From Paramecium sonneborni (Eukaryota; Ciliophora; Oligohymenophorea; Peniculida; Parameciidae), in contig CAJJDN010000038.1 of assembly GCA_905182985.1 (NCBI GenBank), positions 266,258-330,257 on the forward strand: a stretch of 64,000 bases of DNA. The letters are read 5' to 3'. Under the pieces are notes generated by a model. The model was not told the DNA's origin. It ran no database searches and saw only the letters and a program-made list of their open reading frames with translations. Positions 52,905-64,000 of this stretch are shown here, piece after piece. Numbering within the stretch: the first letter of the stretch is position 1; every line of letters starts with the position of its first letter. The position numbers were made by a program, and so were the translations under genes.

Positions 52905-54887
52905 ATGAATTAAACCTAAAAGTCTTTTGATGTTTCTAAAGGTGGTGAGAAACTGTCAGATATAGAGTCATTAAAACGAAGAACATATAAAAAGATCTTA
53001 ATGTATTAGATTTAACTATTATTAGGATGTCTTCAATGAATAAAAACATTATGAAATATATCTAGAAAGCCTTTTAATTAGGTCCAAAATATTTGACAAT
53101 TGAATGTCTTGTTGAAGAAGTTAAGACAACTCCATTGAATGAATTAGAACGTTATGGTGCCACTATTTTAGATAAAGATAGATTAAAAGAGCTTTAAGAA
53201 TTGTTAGGAAAAATAAAATAGATGATAGATTAAGAAGTAAAATAACTTAGTAGTGATCAATTAGTGGTATATAATATTTTTTAAGATAGTAACTAATTAA
53301 ATATTTTGTTTTATCTCCAGTAGAGAAAACATATATTCAAAAAATAGAAGCTGAATTAGCAGAAACTGTAATGATTAGAAATAATATTTTAATAGAAAAA
53401 TTTAGATGAATAAATCAAAGCAGCTTAGACAAGATAAAAAGAGCAATAAGATTTAAAAATTGAAGAATATCGACAAGAAAAAAATGGATAATAAATAATT
53501 AAATAAAACTTATAATCTTAACAACATCAGATTTCAGTGCATGAAAATAAATTAGAAAAAGCTAATTAAAAATTAAATGAGATTGTTGCTCATAATAAAT
53601 AATTGAGAGAAAGGATTAATTAATTAAGAAAAGAAAAAAATATGGTTGAAGAGTAAATAATTATTTATATATTTATAGAATATCAAAGAATTTAGAAAAG
53701 GAATTAGAAGATAAAAAAAAGAATGTTGAAGAAACTATTAAATCAGCAGGATAGGCATATTATTATAGAAATAAAGCAGAAGAAGAATTAACTAAATTAC
53801 AGAAAAAAGCAGAAGCATAAAAAAAAGAGTTTGAATAAGAATGTGAATCATTAAATGAGAAAATATAGCATGACAAGAAATTTAAAGCATTTATTTAAAG
53901 CAAAAAGAAAGAATAAGAATATTTAGATAAATTAGAAAAATAAATAGCAGAAAATTAAGAAATTATAAGATAGAAATCAGCTTCAAATGCTTAAATAGAT
54001 AAAGAATATATGTTGAGTGCTTCTAAGGAATAAGAGATTAAAGATGCTTTTGAAAGAATTAAATAAGAGACAGGAATTCATGATAAAAAAAAAGAAAGAG
54101 AAAGTAAATAATTATTGACTGTCTTTATTGAATTGTATTAAAATAATCAAATCATGTCATAATTTGTTAAGGAATTATAAGAAACTGTTGAAGAATTAGA
54201 GAGATAAATAGAAGAAAAGAAAGCAGAAATATAAATGTATTCAACAAAAGGAGCTACTAATGATAATTAAAGAAGAGAATAAAAGATGGCATTGTCGAAT
54301 AAAATTTAATAAGAAGAAAAAAAGAAAATTATACTGAAAGCATAATATGAAAAATCAATTGAAACAATCAATTTAATTAAAAAATATTTAGAAGAAGTTT
54401 TCTAAGCTATAGATGTTGATGATGAAACTATAAAAAAATTAAGTAATAATATTCTTATATATTTTATAGAATCAGCAGCAATTACTGAAGAGAATATGGT
54501 ACACTTTTTAGGAATATTGGAATAAAAAGGATTGGATGCTATCTAAGAATATGCTAGATTGATTGCAGAATAATTGAAATTAGAAAAAGGAGAAGTACAT
54601 GGTTTATCATCTTAAGTTGATGATCTAAATAATATTATTGCTTATGAAAATGCTAACATTATGAATTATTATTCATAAGCTTCCTAATTTAGATAAGAGT
54701 GTCCAGATGATGTGCTTTCATTTAATGAAGAAGAGAATGATATGAAATAGAGATGGTTCCAAGAAGAAGAATTTAAAAAGTAAGCTATGGAAGTATAATT
54801 CATTATATTATCAAGTCAATCTCTAAAAGATCTGGACCAAAGAAACCCATTAAACCAAAGTTTAAAGAAAGAGAGTAAAAACAATGA
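52905..54887 (+). CDS. long coiled-coil protein, possibly ciliary or basal-body
   Basis: 619 residues after introns of 23, 23, 28, 26 and 23 nt. After a short basic N-terminus (KSFDVSKGGEKLSD) most of the protein is Glu/Lys/Gln heptad repeat with few prolines (about residues 90-470). A helical C-terminal part follows (VDDLNNIIAYENANIMNYY, CPDDVLSFNEEENDM), with a basic tail (KRSGPKKPIKPKF). No motor or known domain. Such proteins in ciliates are often axonemal or basal-body components, but nothing here proves it. The ATG used lies one short exon upstream of a more obvious internal ATG at 53,027. Confidence 0.75.
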
Positions 54888-55631
54888 GAATTATTATACT
54901 CATCTATATTCAAATATGTATTATTCTATAAGTGTATCATTAAATAAACTATTAAATATTAAACTTTTTTATTTTAGCTTAATTTTTATTGGGTGTTCAT
55001 TATCTTCAATATTTTGTAGAAATTAATTATTTCTTTCAAAATATTTATATATATTCATTTTCAAAAAATTAAAATATTATAATATAACAAAAATTTATTT
55101 ATCAAAAAATGATAATCATTGTTAAGTATCATAAGCATAATACTCTAAAATAAATAAATAGTATAATCAATCTGGATACATAATAATTTAAAGTAGAACT
55201 TCAATTAATAAAGATCATTGATAATAAAATTGACATATTTTTTTTAAATTAATCTTTTAATAACTAAATTAATAAAGCTATTATTTATATTTAAATTTTA
55301 AATGTATATAAAATATTATACTAAATTTTAAAATTGAATCTCTATTTTAAATAAGCTGATTATTATTTAAATAGGTCATCCTTTTTTAGATTAATTAATT
55401 CTTTTAATAATAGAATAAGAAATTTAGATTAATACATTTCGATAATTTATTTATACTGAATAAGAATCCCTTATTTATTCTAACTATTCAAGCAAATAAA
55501 TCTAAAGTTACTATTTAGTTTATTTCTAAATCATTATTAGTTTTTATAAGAATATTGATAAGGGGAGAGGTAAAGATTCTCCAAAGAAACATAAATTAAC
55601 AAATATAAATTTCTATTAAATTAATATTATT
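54888..55631. other. intergenic region
   Basis: About 0.74 kb, A/T-rich, between two plus-strand genes. Nothing supported beyond short low-complexity frames. Confidence 0.4.
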
Positions 55632-56234
55632 ATGTCTGGGATTTATAATATAATTCTTGAGCCTTCAAAGTAAAATCTGGAAGTCTAACTTGAATTTTCT
55701 ACAACTGTATCTGAAATATTTGATTATATCAACACATAGTATAAGTAAGTATCAATATTGATTTTAAGAATTTCTAATACCTGTTAATCATGGACTTGTT
55801 ATTCTAGTAATCGATAAAAATATTTGACTCATTAAGAAACAATTGGATAATTTCCAAATGATACTTTAATAATTAACACATATGTAGTCACTTAAATTTC
55901 TAATACAAATCTAAGTGAGATTATACTATTTATAAATATAACAGATGGCTTTGTAAAAAAATCTTTTCAAGCAAAATTTAATGAAAGTAATACACTTGAG
56001 GACATTGCTTCCTCAATATTAGCTTATTGTTAATTGCCCAAAGATTTGTATAAATTAATTATTATCTTATTTAGAAATATAGCCACAGCTGATCTATTCA
56101 TATTCAATTAACCATATAATGATTAAATTAAGAGAGGAAAAACTTTAACTGAGTTATAAATTAAAGATAATTTAACAATTGAAGCAAAAATTAGATGGAT
56201 AGGAGGTAATGATATGATAATTAAATATTATTGA
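55632..56234 (+). CDS. tandem ubiquitin-like protein ending near a Gly-Gly
   Basis: 192 residues with one 24-nt intron. The C-terminal half has a ubiquitin-like beta-grasp pattern: a first strand and helix (FVKKSFQAKFNESNTLEDIA), then GKTLTELQIKDNLTIEAKIR, closely following ubiquitin's ...TLxDYxIQxxxTLHLVLR..., then RWIGG. After the di-glycine come only eight residues (NDMIIKYY) before TGA, as in ubiquitin-like proteins matured by a C-terminal protease. The N-terminal half (LEVQLEFSTTVSEIFDYINTQY) looks like a second, more divergent copy. Identity is low, so this is a new or fast-evolving ubiquitin-like protein rather than ubiquitin. Conjugation is inference. Confidence 0.62.
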
Positions 56235-58155
56235 AATATCTTAAAATATTTTCATATTGAAAACAATCCAAATTATAATTTACAATAACTTACATACTAC
56301 ATTATATAATGATATACTTTCCTACAATAAAATTGTATTTCAAAAGGAATATTTTTATTTAAAAATTATCAATTATTTAAATTTCAAATAATAATAGAAG
56401 ATAAATCATTATACTCTTTTTTAACATATAATATCGAAATATAAAGATTATTTTAAAATTTATTCATATTTTAAATCAGTATTATATAATTAAACTCTTT
56501 AACTAATTTAGCATTAAATAATTTATATATGTATATTCTTATATAAAGAAAATTTTGAGATTTATTAATGAATAATGATTACGAAAAATATGAAAGTTTA
56601 TGAGGAATTTTAATGTGACAACTAATTTTTCTAATTGAAATAAAAATTATAGAAATGGATGAAAAATTTAAATTTTTTAATTAATTCAAAATACTGTAGG
56701 ATGTTAATCTTAAAATCAATAAATAGAAGCAAAATGATTTAGAAAACTCACCAGACAATATTTCTATTAACAAATAAAATATCTTTCTCTATTATTTTGA
56801 TGATTTAAGATAATTAAAAATTAGATTTTGAATTTAGAAAGATATAATTCAAAATAATTATATAATTTCTTTGAAAACTATTAAATGATTATTTAATCTT
56901 TAAATTTAAACTGTAGAAATTTGATTCAACAAAAATCTTAAAGGGTATTTTTAAACTCATCAAATAGTTTTATCAGCAATAATGACTGTAAAATTTCAAG
57001 AATTCAAAGCATTACTTATCAATGGATTGCTTTATTTGTTCATTTCATTAATGTCCATCTGAAAAGAATCTTTAGATATTAAGTTAATAATTTGGTCTAT
57101 AGTTAATTATCAAAACATTAGTAATATTTAATTAAGTTAAATATTAAGGATCAAAAGGTTGATCTTATCATAAGAAATTGAAAATTTTAGGAGTGGATAC
57201 ATTTTTTTAAATTGTAAATTAAAAATAATTCTAAAAATAGAAGCTAAAATAAGATGCTTTTAAAGTATTTAAAAATGATAATTTTGATTATTTTATCTTC
57301 ATTTCGGCAATTTTCAATATCAATGATCATTTTTAAATTATAATTATTAAAAATTTTCCTAACATTGTCTAAAATTACATAGTTTTTTTCTTAAGCAAAA
57401 ATTATAAAATCCAATAGATGCCTTTTGATATAAATTGAATTGATAACTTTGTATTTTTTTAAATTTACTCCAAACTTCCTATTTCAAATTAAACGAAAGA
57501 AGAATTTATTTAAATCATTCATTATTTTCTAAACTCTTGTACTATGATGCTCAAGAGTTGAGCAGTTTTCTGTTAAAAAATAGTAATAAATATATATAAA
57601 TATTTATATCTTAAAAATAATAAATTAGTATTTAAATTAATTTAAATTTATGCATACCATTAATCATTAAAATTTAATAAAATATAATAAATTGGAAATA
57701 TTATTTAATGTGGTCTTGCTTTTTCAAAGTGAGTATTAATTTGAATTTAAATTTGTAGGTTGAAAATCATTAGAATTATATTTAAGTTTGGGTAAGTCTT
57801 AAACTTTCTGTGTAAAATATAAATTTTATATAGTAATTGATTTAGATGTATAGATTTAATAATAAAGGGGAATGTTTGCTATTAGAGAATAACATGATAA
57901 TAAAATTAATTAAAAAAAAATTAGTTGTATTTATAGATTTGAAGGTAGTCTAAGTAAAATAATTTAAATAAATAATCTTATATGTTTGGACAAAATAAAA
58001 AAATATCTTTTATATTTTTTAAATAAGCATATTAAATGATATTGAAATAATAATAAATGTGATATTAATAATAGATATTTTAAAAATAATGAATTGGCGC
58101 ATTTTTTTTGTATTTAAATAGAGAATTGTTTGCGGGAAATGATAAAATAATAATC
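56235..58155. other. gene-poor 1.9-kb stretch
   Basis: The longest gap in a window where most gaps are below 0.2 kb. Frames on both strands are interrupted by TGA every few dozen codons and show no family resemblance. It holds a small double hairpin near 57,532-57,563 and many A/T runs. It may contain promoters, a non-coding RNA or a decayed gene. Confidence 0.45.
57532..57563. other. two mutually exclusive hairpins
   Basis: AACTCTTG (57,532-57,539) pairs with CAAGAGTT (57,552-57,559) as an 8-bp stem with a 12-nt loop, while GCTCAA-GAG-TTGAGC (57,549-57,563) forms a perfect 6-bp stem with a 3-nt loop using some of the same bases. Could arise by chance in A/T-rich DNA. Confidence 0.35.
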
Positions 58156-61100
58156 ATGTTCACAAATCTTAGATCTACAGACAACACAATTAGACAATAG
58201 GCAGAATAAGAATTATATGCTTAGGCTGCAGGAAATCCAATAGGAATTCTTGAATAATTTTTGATAGCAATGTAAAATAAGGATGACACAGAATTTGTAT
58301 CGATTTTACTATCTAAAACAATATTTGAGAATGAGGAGAATATTAGTAAGTTAGAATGGAGCCATGTTGAAGCAGTATTAAAGTTTTGCATTAGTGAATT
58401 AAAATAAGAAAATAAGTTGTCTCATCTTAAGAGAATGTGTGATTTGGCGGTAAAAGGATTATTAAAGTTCACAAAATATGATGAAATGATTATGTTACTT
58501 TTTGAAATAGGTAGAGGTGCTTAAAGCTTAAATTAAAAGTTAGCAACAATGTATTATATTGAAATCATGTGTGAATTTGCCTTATGTGATGAATAATTAA
58601 TTAAACATAGTTAATAATTGAATGAAATATTTTCAGCATATTTAAATGATTAATCTCCTTAAGTTAGAGCAGCAACATGTTAAGGAATTAGCAGTTTTTT
58701 AGTATCAATTGAAGAGGAATCTTTATTGAATAGATTTAGTAATAATGCAGTAGTTTTATTATAATAATTTGCATAAGTAATGTAAGTTGATTAGGAAGCA
58801 TCAGTTCAAGCTTTACAATCAATAAATGAATTATTAGAGAATCATCCTAAATTCATGAAGAATTTGTATTCAGAATTGTTAAACATTCATACATAATTAT
58901 TGGGATCTTAAGTTACATTATCATTAAAAAAGGCAGCACTTCATGGTTTATAAACTTTATGTTAGATAGCTCCAGCTTTTATAAGAAAGAGTGATTAATT
59001 TAAGACTTCATCAAATTTAATGATAATGAAGATGTTAACAGAAGTTGATAGAAAAGATTGGGAAAATACATTTGATGATAATTGTTTATAATTAAATGAT
59101 TTATCAAGTGTGGCAGAAGATTGTCTTGGTAAAATGGTAAGAGATTTGGGAGTAAAATATTTATTACCAATATTTGTTCCATTAATAATGCAAGCCTTAA
59201 GATCTCCAGTAATAAATGAATAACATGCTGGTTTGATTGCAATGGCAACATTGTCAGATAAAGCAGCAGATCATTTTTAGAATGAATTAACAAACATAAT
59301 GGAATTAATATTGCCATTATCTTAATCATAAAATAAATTAATAATTTATGATTTATTAACATGTTTAGCATCTCTTTGTTAAGAATTTACACCAAAAATA
59401 TAAACAAATTATGGATCATAGATTCTATAATTGATTGTATCTTGCATGTAATAAAAGATCTCATAAAAAATTCAATACATTTCTATTGCTTGTTTGGTAG
59501 ATTTCACTAGAGAATTGGTAGAAGATAAGGAGGCAGCAAAGAATGTATTGACACCAGTATCAACATTTTTGATAGAATAATTGTATTCAGTAATTCAATC
59601 AAATTTAACAGGTTCAATAGATTAATAATAATAATAAATATTAGAGTAAGCATTATCAGCATTTAGTGCTTTAGCTACAAGTTTACAAGAACATTTCACA
59701 TAATATTATGATTAAATGATGCCATACATGATGTAAATGATGTAGACAGTAACAGTAAATGAAGTAAAATCCCTTTTATTAGAATGTATTGGTTGTTTCT
59801 TGGTGTCTATTAGTACAACAAGAAAGGATTAATGCAAAACTGATTCTAATTAATTAGTAACTCATTTTATTTAATTATAAAATAAAATGGAATCAGATGA
59901 TCCTGCTCATACCTCTATATTCTTTTTCTATACTTAAGTTGCTACTGCATTAAGAACAGAATTTGGATAATATTTAGAATCTATATTCCCATTAGTTGAA
60001 AGAGCCATGAGATTAGATGTTGGATTTTCTGTTAATTCATAGGCTGAAGGCAAAAACATTACTAAAGTCAAATTGGATCTTAAATTTTTAGGAGTTAAGA
60101 GTTTATCACTTAATACTAGTGCACTTGAATAAAAGGTTGAAGGAGCTCACACTCTTGTTAATTTAGCTGAATAATGTGGTAAAGCTTTCTATCCTTACAT
60201 CACTAAAACTATAGTCTTAATGAAAGAATTTATCAATTATAAACATAGTTCATAAATTTAAAAGTCGATGGCTAAATGTGCTGAATATTTGATTGCTGCT
60301 TGTACACTTGAAACAGATATGGCATAAGTACTTATTTAAGTTACTCCTATGCTCATTACTGAATTCACTGTGTTTCTAAATAGTAAATCATTTGAAAGAG
60401 CTGCTGAAATTGCAGAAGTCTTAGCTAATTGTTTAAATCAAGTTAAAGCTCCTATTTTAGATGCTAGTACAATAGATTCAATGTTCTAAACATCAAACAA
60501 AGCTCTTGCTGCTATTATTAAGGCTAAAGAATCTATCACTTATGAAGATGAAGAACAATTTGAAGCTGATTGTGAAGAAATTGATTCATTATTTGATCAC
60601 ATTACTAATATTGCAACAGAATTGATTTCTAATCATAAATGTGAATCTGTTTAAACAATGATGCCTACATATTATTCATTTTTAAATAGTAAATCAACAA
60701 AATCTTAGACTATTAATTCTATTGCATTTTTCAATATGGTATTACCACTTTGCAATGAATCAGTATTTTAATAAGCTCAAAATGAAATTTTAAAATGCTA
60801 TTCTACATTTGCCAAAACAGCTGATTTAGAGTTAAAACAAAATCTTCTTTTTGGGTATGGAAATATAGCAAAAAGATTTCCAACTTTAGATACTACTCAT
60901 GTTATTGAATTAGCATAAACAATTATTGAATAACCAGATTGCAAAAATGTTGATAAAGTTGCATCATATGAAACTGCTTTGACAACTTTGGGTAAAGTAT
61001 CTATGTATTGTAATGTTCCTTAAAAAGAATAACTTTTGAATAAATTTTTAGATTCACTTCCACACGAATATTAAGACAACCAAGAAACTCATTTAATGTT

Positions 61101-61282
61101 TATTAAAGAAGTAATTTTATTTTCTATTATATTAGATTTAAAATAACAATCCAACATTAATGTAATTTAAAGATTAAGTTATCCAAGCTTTGAATAGAAT
61201 TAAAGTGTAAGATTGCAACAATCCTGAAAATGAATTGTTGTGTGATGAAGGAAGAAAATTGATTTCATAAATATTGTGTTGA
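58156..61282 (+). CDS. importin-5 / Kap121-type karyopherin beta
   Basis: 1,033 residues with one recognised 25-nt intron near the end. HEAT-repeat architecture throughout. The N-terminus (NLRSTDNTIRQQAEQELYAQ) matches the first HEAT repeat of importin-5, and SPQVRAATCQGISSFL, WENTFDDNC, EDCLGKMVRDLGVKYLLP, VDFTREL and KSMAKCAEYLIAAC are typical later blocks. The family carries ribosomal proteins and histones into the nucleus and is released by RanGTP. Length is close to the usual 1,090-1,100 residues. The final exon (NPTLMQFKDQVIQALNRIK) restores the family's C-terminus after splicing. Confidence 0.9.
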
Positions 61283-62327
61283 ATGTTATTAATTATAAAT
61301 TAAAGTTATATAATAGAATTTTATTCAAAATAAATTTTTAAATGATTTTAATCTTATTTGGCATCAAAATATTATTAATTATTTTCGTTCAAATTAAGTG
61401 ATCTAGGTATTGCCTTTTTGTGAACATTTATAACTCTAGAAAGATTCTAAGAAATTATTTCATTTATACTATTGATACCATGATATTTATATTTCCAAAT
61501 AAATAAGACATAATGACGATTTTACTGATTTTTTTGAAAAATAATGAAGAATCAAATAAATATATAAAAAATTTACTAAAATCAAAACTTAGAATAATGA
61601 TTTGGTTAAGCTTCAAGTAATGAATATAAAGAAGATTAAATTACATTATTAGTATAAATTTAAAGTTTAGAAATTTCTACCCAAAAATTAATTTAATAAA
61701 AATGATATTACTTTAATCAAAAATAGTGACATTTATTAAATGTGCAGCACTAATTTAAATCATTTATTTTATATTATTTATAATTAAGCCATTGATGAAT
61801 ATGCAGATCTGATTGTTAAGGTTAAAGAATTTAATGATATTCAAGAAAAAGCGAAATAATAATAATTATTAAAATCAGAAAATTTTTAGTAATTGATATT
61901 AAAGACATTTTTATTTTAAATATCACTTATTAAGTTCATTTCAGAAACTCTTAATTATTCCATTTAATATAAATAATAAGAAATTTTATTATTGTTATTA
62001 GTTATCAATTGAAGAATAAGAATTTTATTTTAATTTTAGCATCTACTTATATTTCTTTAAGGTCTCCTTAATCTGTATTAAATTTGAATTATTAATAATC
62101 TTAGTTAAAATCTGAAAAGAAAGATATTCTTTTTATATTTTAGTTTTTCATTTAATTTTAAGATACTTAATTATAGGCTACCTAGAACTTTTTATGCTTT
62201 ATTTAGTTAATTAAATAAGATTTTGAAGTTAAGTTAGTTAGATAACATGATAATTTTTTGATTATATGTTATGATATTAAATATAACAAATGAAAATAAA
62301 TTGATATTGATAATATAAAGATATTAA
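61283..62327. other. convergent intergenic region
   Basis: About 1 kb between the stops of importin-5 (plus) and the next minus-strand gene. Only the weak frame at 61,619-62,011 is worth noting; otherwise nothing supported. Confidence 0.4.
61619..62011 (+). CDS. possible small hypothetical protein
   Basis: A frame open in the ciliate code for about 130 residues from an ATG (MNIKKIKLHYQYKF) to TGA, with a charged helical middle (IDEYADLIVKVKEFNDIQEK). No homolog recognised, composition near background, and exon structure not tested. It may be part of a decayed gene. Confidence 0.25.
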
Positions 62328-63218
62328 TCATTAAATCTATGATTATTACTGACTATGTTATTCATCTTCTAAAATTTGATGTCCATAGATACTAAGAAAT
62401 CTTTATTTCCATTCTTTGGCAATAATATTTTATAATTTAGGATCTACTATACCAACTAAAACTTTATATGGAACATCAGGGATGATATTAAAGGTAGGAG
62501 TCAATTCATGTACAATTTTATCAACAAAAATATCAGCTCTTTTTTTAATATAGACATCATCTTTAATATCTTGCTCTGTTTTTTCAAGATCACTCATATC
62601 ATATGATTGATATAATTATTTTAAATTTTCAGGTATTTCTAATTTTCCACTTTTGGTTACTTCTTTTAATCCTATTTTCTAAGAATACAATTAATCATAA
62701 TAAGAGGGATGTTCATCAGCAGAAATAATCTAAAATTATTAATTGATCTATACTTTACAGCTATTCTATTAACAATAATGCATAGCATAAATATTTTCTA
62801 ATCCTGCATAAAAATCAAGTTCTTTCATTTTAGTAACTTCTTCAGGATTAGTTTTTAAATGATAATCTACTTTTTTCATAATTTCTTAAAGATGAGGATT
62901 CCTAAGTATAGGTCTATATTCATCTTCTAATTATTTTTCTGATATTTATAATGCAACTAATTTAGGTTTTGCAACATCTAAGACTTCTTTTAATAATGCT
63001 AAATCTTCTCCTGTCTTCTTATATCCCTGTAAATAAAAGAAAGTCATTGTACTATATAGTACTCTCATATTATCTTTATTAAGAATTGCATTTCTTCTTT
63101 AAATTAAACTTTCTGTATTATTTCCTTAACTCATTCTTGGTTTCACTATTGAATATATTGCTAAAAGAGCTGTTGATCCTAATCCAAATATAATTGCTGC
63201 TTTTTCTGCCTTTGTCAT
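62328..63218 (-). CDS. hypothetical protein with one N-terminal TM helix
   Basis: An intronless 296-residue frame. MTKAEK is followed by a single hydrophobic helix (about residues 7-26, AAIIFGLGSTALLAIYSIV) and a soluble domain rich in charged helices. Segments such as FYLQGYKKTGEDLALLKEVL, FYAGLENIYAMHYC and DVPYKVLVGIVDPKLQNII are evenly coding but not recognised. An N-terminal anchor without a signal-cleavage site would fit an organelle outer-membrane or ER anchor; that is inference. The C-terminus is Gln/Ser-rich. It follows the START-domain gene on the same strand by 100 bp. Confidence 0.72.
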
Positions 63219-63318
63219 TAACTCTTATTAAAATTTAATTATGTCAATTATTTATATTTTAACTTTTTTGTATATCTTTATAAAATATACATAAAATTAT
63301 TAATAAATAAAGAAAAAA

Positions 63319-64000
63319 TCATTTATATTTATTACAAGCATCTTATAAACTTTTAAACCAATCTATAGGTCCACTTGTACTTGCTCTATTTACTATCATT
63401 TTTGGAATATATCCTTTTATATCATTATTTGAACAAATTGAGATTTTTATATTCTTTTATTCAAAGTTTTCAAATATCATAGATGATATCTCAGTATGTG
63501 CTCTTATTCTATTTCTATTTATTGGATGCTGAGGATAATCAACAGAATAAAATATTAAAGTGATTTACCCTTTTTAAGGAAAATCATATCTTAAAATTCT
63601 TCTCTAAATCCATTCTCTAGGAGTGACCAAACTTATTGGAGGTTATACATAATAAGAAACAATATCAATATCTTTAGATTCAGTTTTTATTATTTTAAAA
63701 TCTCTTAATAATTTATCCCTATTAAATTAATTATTATTATTATTACCATTCTCTCCTCAAATTAACATCATAAACTACTTTTAATGCTGAATCCAAAGTT
63801 GTCTAAACACAATTAAATCTATATTTACATCTTTTATTATCCCAAATCCTTTGATAAACACTGTGTCAGATCCTTCCTTAAAACTTTTATAGATTTGTGA
63901 ATCTTTATTATTTATTGCTAAATCCCATAAATCAGTTGGTTCATTTATCAATTTTAAAAACAATTCAAACTTATCTATTGTTCTTTAACAGTAATGTTAT
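63319..64000 (-). CDS. START-domain lipid-binding protein, 5'-truncated by the window edge
   Basis: The C-terminal part (about 215 residues) of a StAR-related lipid-transfer domain. Visible: WDLAINNKDSQIYKSF, VVYDVNLRREW, VTPREWIQRRIL, a strand ending TLIFYSVDYPQHP, RAHTEISSMIF, CSNNDIKGYIPKMIVNRAS and PIDWFKSLQDACNKY. The order and the closing helix (W..L..A) are those of PCTP/StAR-type START domains, which bind sterols or phospholipids. At least one intron (near 63,797-63,820). The 5' end and start lie beyond position 64,000. Confidence 0.8.

Noticed and set aside
52920..52970. C/D-box snoRNA-like sequence upstream of the coiled-coil gene
   Set aside because: The bases are better explained as the first coding exon, joined by a 23-nt intron to the rest of the gene.
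59000..59371. Minus-strand 123-residue Leu-rich frame
   Set aside because: Antisense shadow of the importin-5 gene.

Overview
The window is a piece of a ciliate macronuclear genome, most likely Paramecium or a close relative. In every recognisable gene TAA and TAG lie inside conserved domains where glutamine fits, and only TGA ends a frame. Introns are tiny (about 20-34 nt, many exactly 26 nt, GTA...TAG), intergenic gaps are often 20-110 bp, and base composition is very AT-rich. With a standard code most genes break into fragments. I read them with the ciliate code and joined exons by hand; start, stop and intron calls come from that reading. I saw no bacterial, viral or mobile-element genes, no telomere repeats and no tRNA.

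Layout. 0.7-6.8 kb: a HECT ubiquitin ligase, a p47-type SEP/UBX cofactor, an importin-alpha-like protein and an AMP-binding protein, all on the minus strand, then a plus-strand PP2C phosphatase. 6.9-21.0 kb: one giant minus-strand gene (about 14.2 kb) reading SPRY - UBA - RanBP2 zinc finger - long BIRC6-like region - BIRC6-type E2 (UBC) - complete E1 ubiquitin-activating enzyme. 21.2-36.4 kb: an SR splicing factor, a large hypothetical protein, two paralogous two-TM proteins, a WD40 protein, a PKA regulatory subunit, an LRR-like protein, a C2H2 zinc-finger protein and an ABC ATPase. 36.8-45.5 kb: a large membrane-anchored beta-propeller protein, a ZCCHC9-like pseudogene and a probable mitochondrial protein; this part contains two exact tandem duplications (1,214 and 1,453 bp), each abutting a single N, which look like unmerged contig ends. 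45.5-55 kb: urocanate hydratase, an AGC kinase, a two-TM sensor-like protein, a calcium-dependent protein kinase and a coiled-coil protein. 55.6-64 kb: a small tandem ubiquitin-like protein ending close to a Gly-Gly, a gene-poor 1.9 kb stretch, importin-5, a one-TM hypothetical protein and a START-domain gene running off the right edge.

Themes. Ubiquitin biology is over-represented (HECT E3, p47, E2-E1 giant, ubiquitin-like protein), as are signalling (PP2C, PKA-R, AGC kinase, CDPK) and nuclear transport (importin-alpha-like, importin-5). The most striking item is the E2-E1 fusion: no in-frame TGA separates the BIRC6-type E2 from the E1, so one chain appears to hold the activating and conjugating enzymes plus ligase-like scaffolding.
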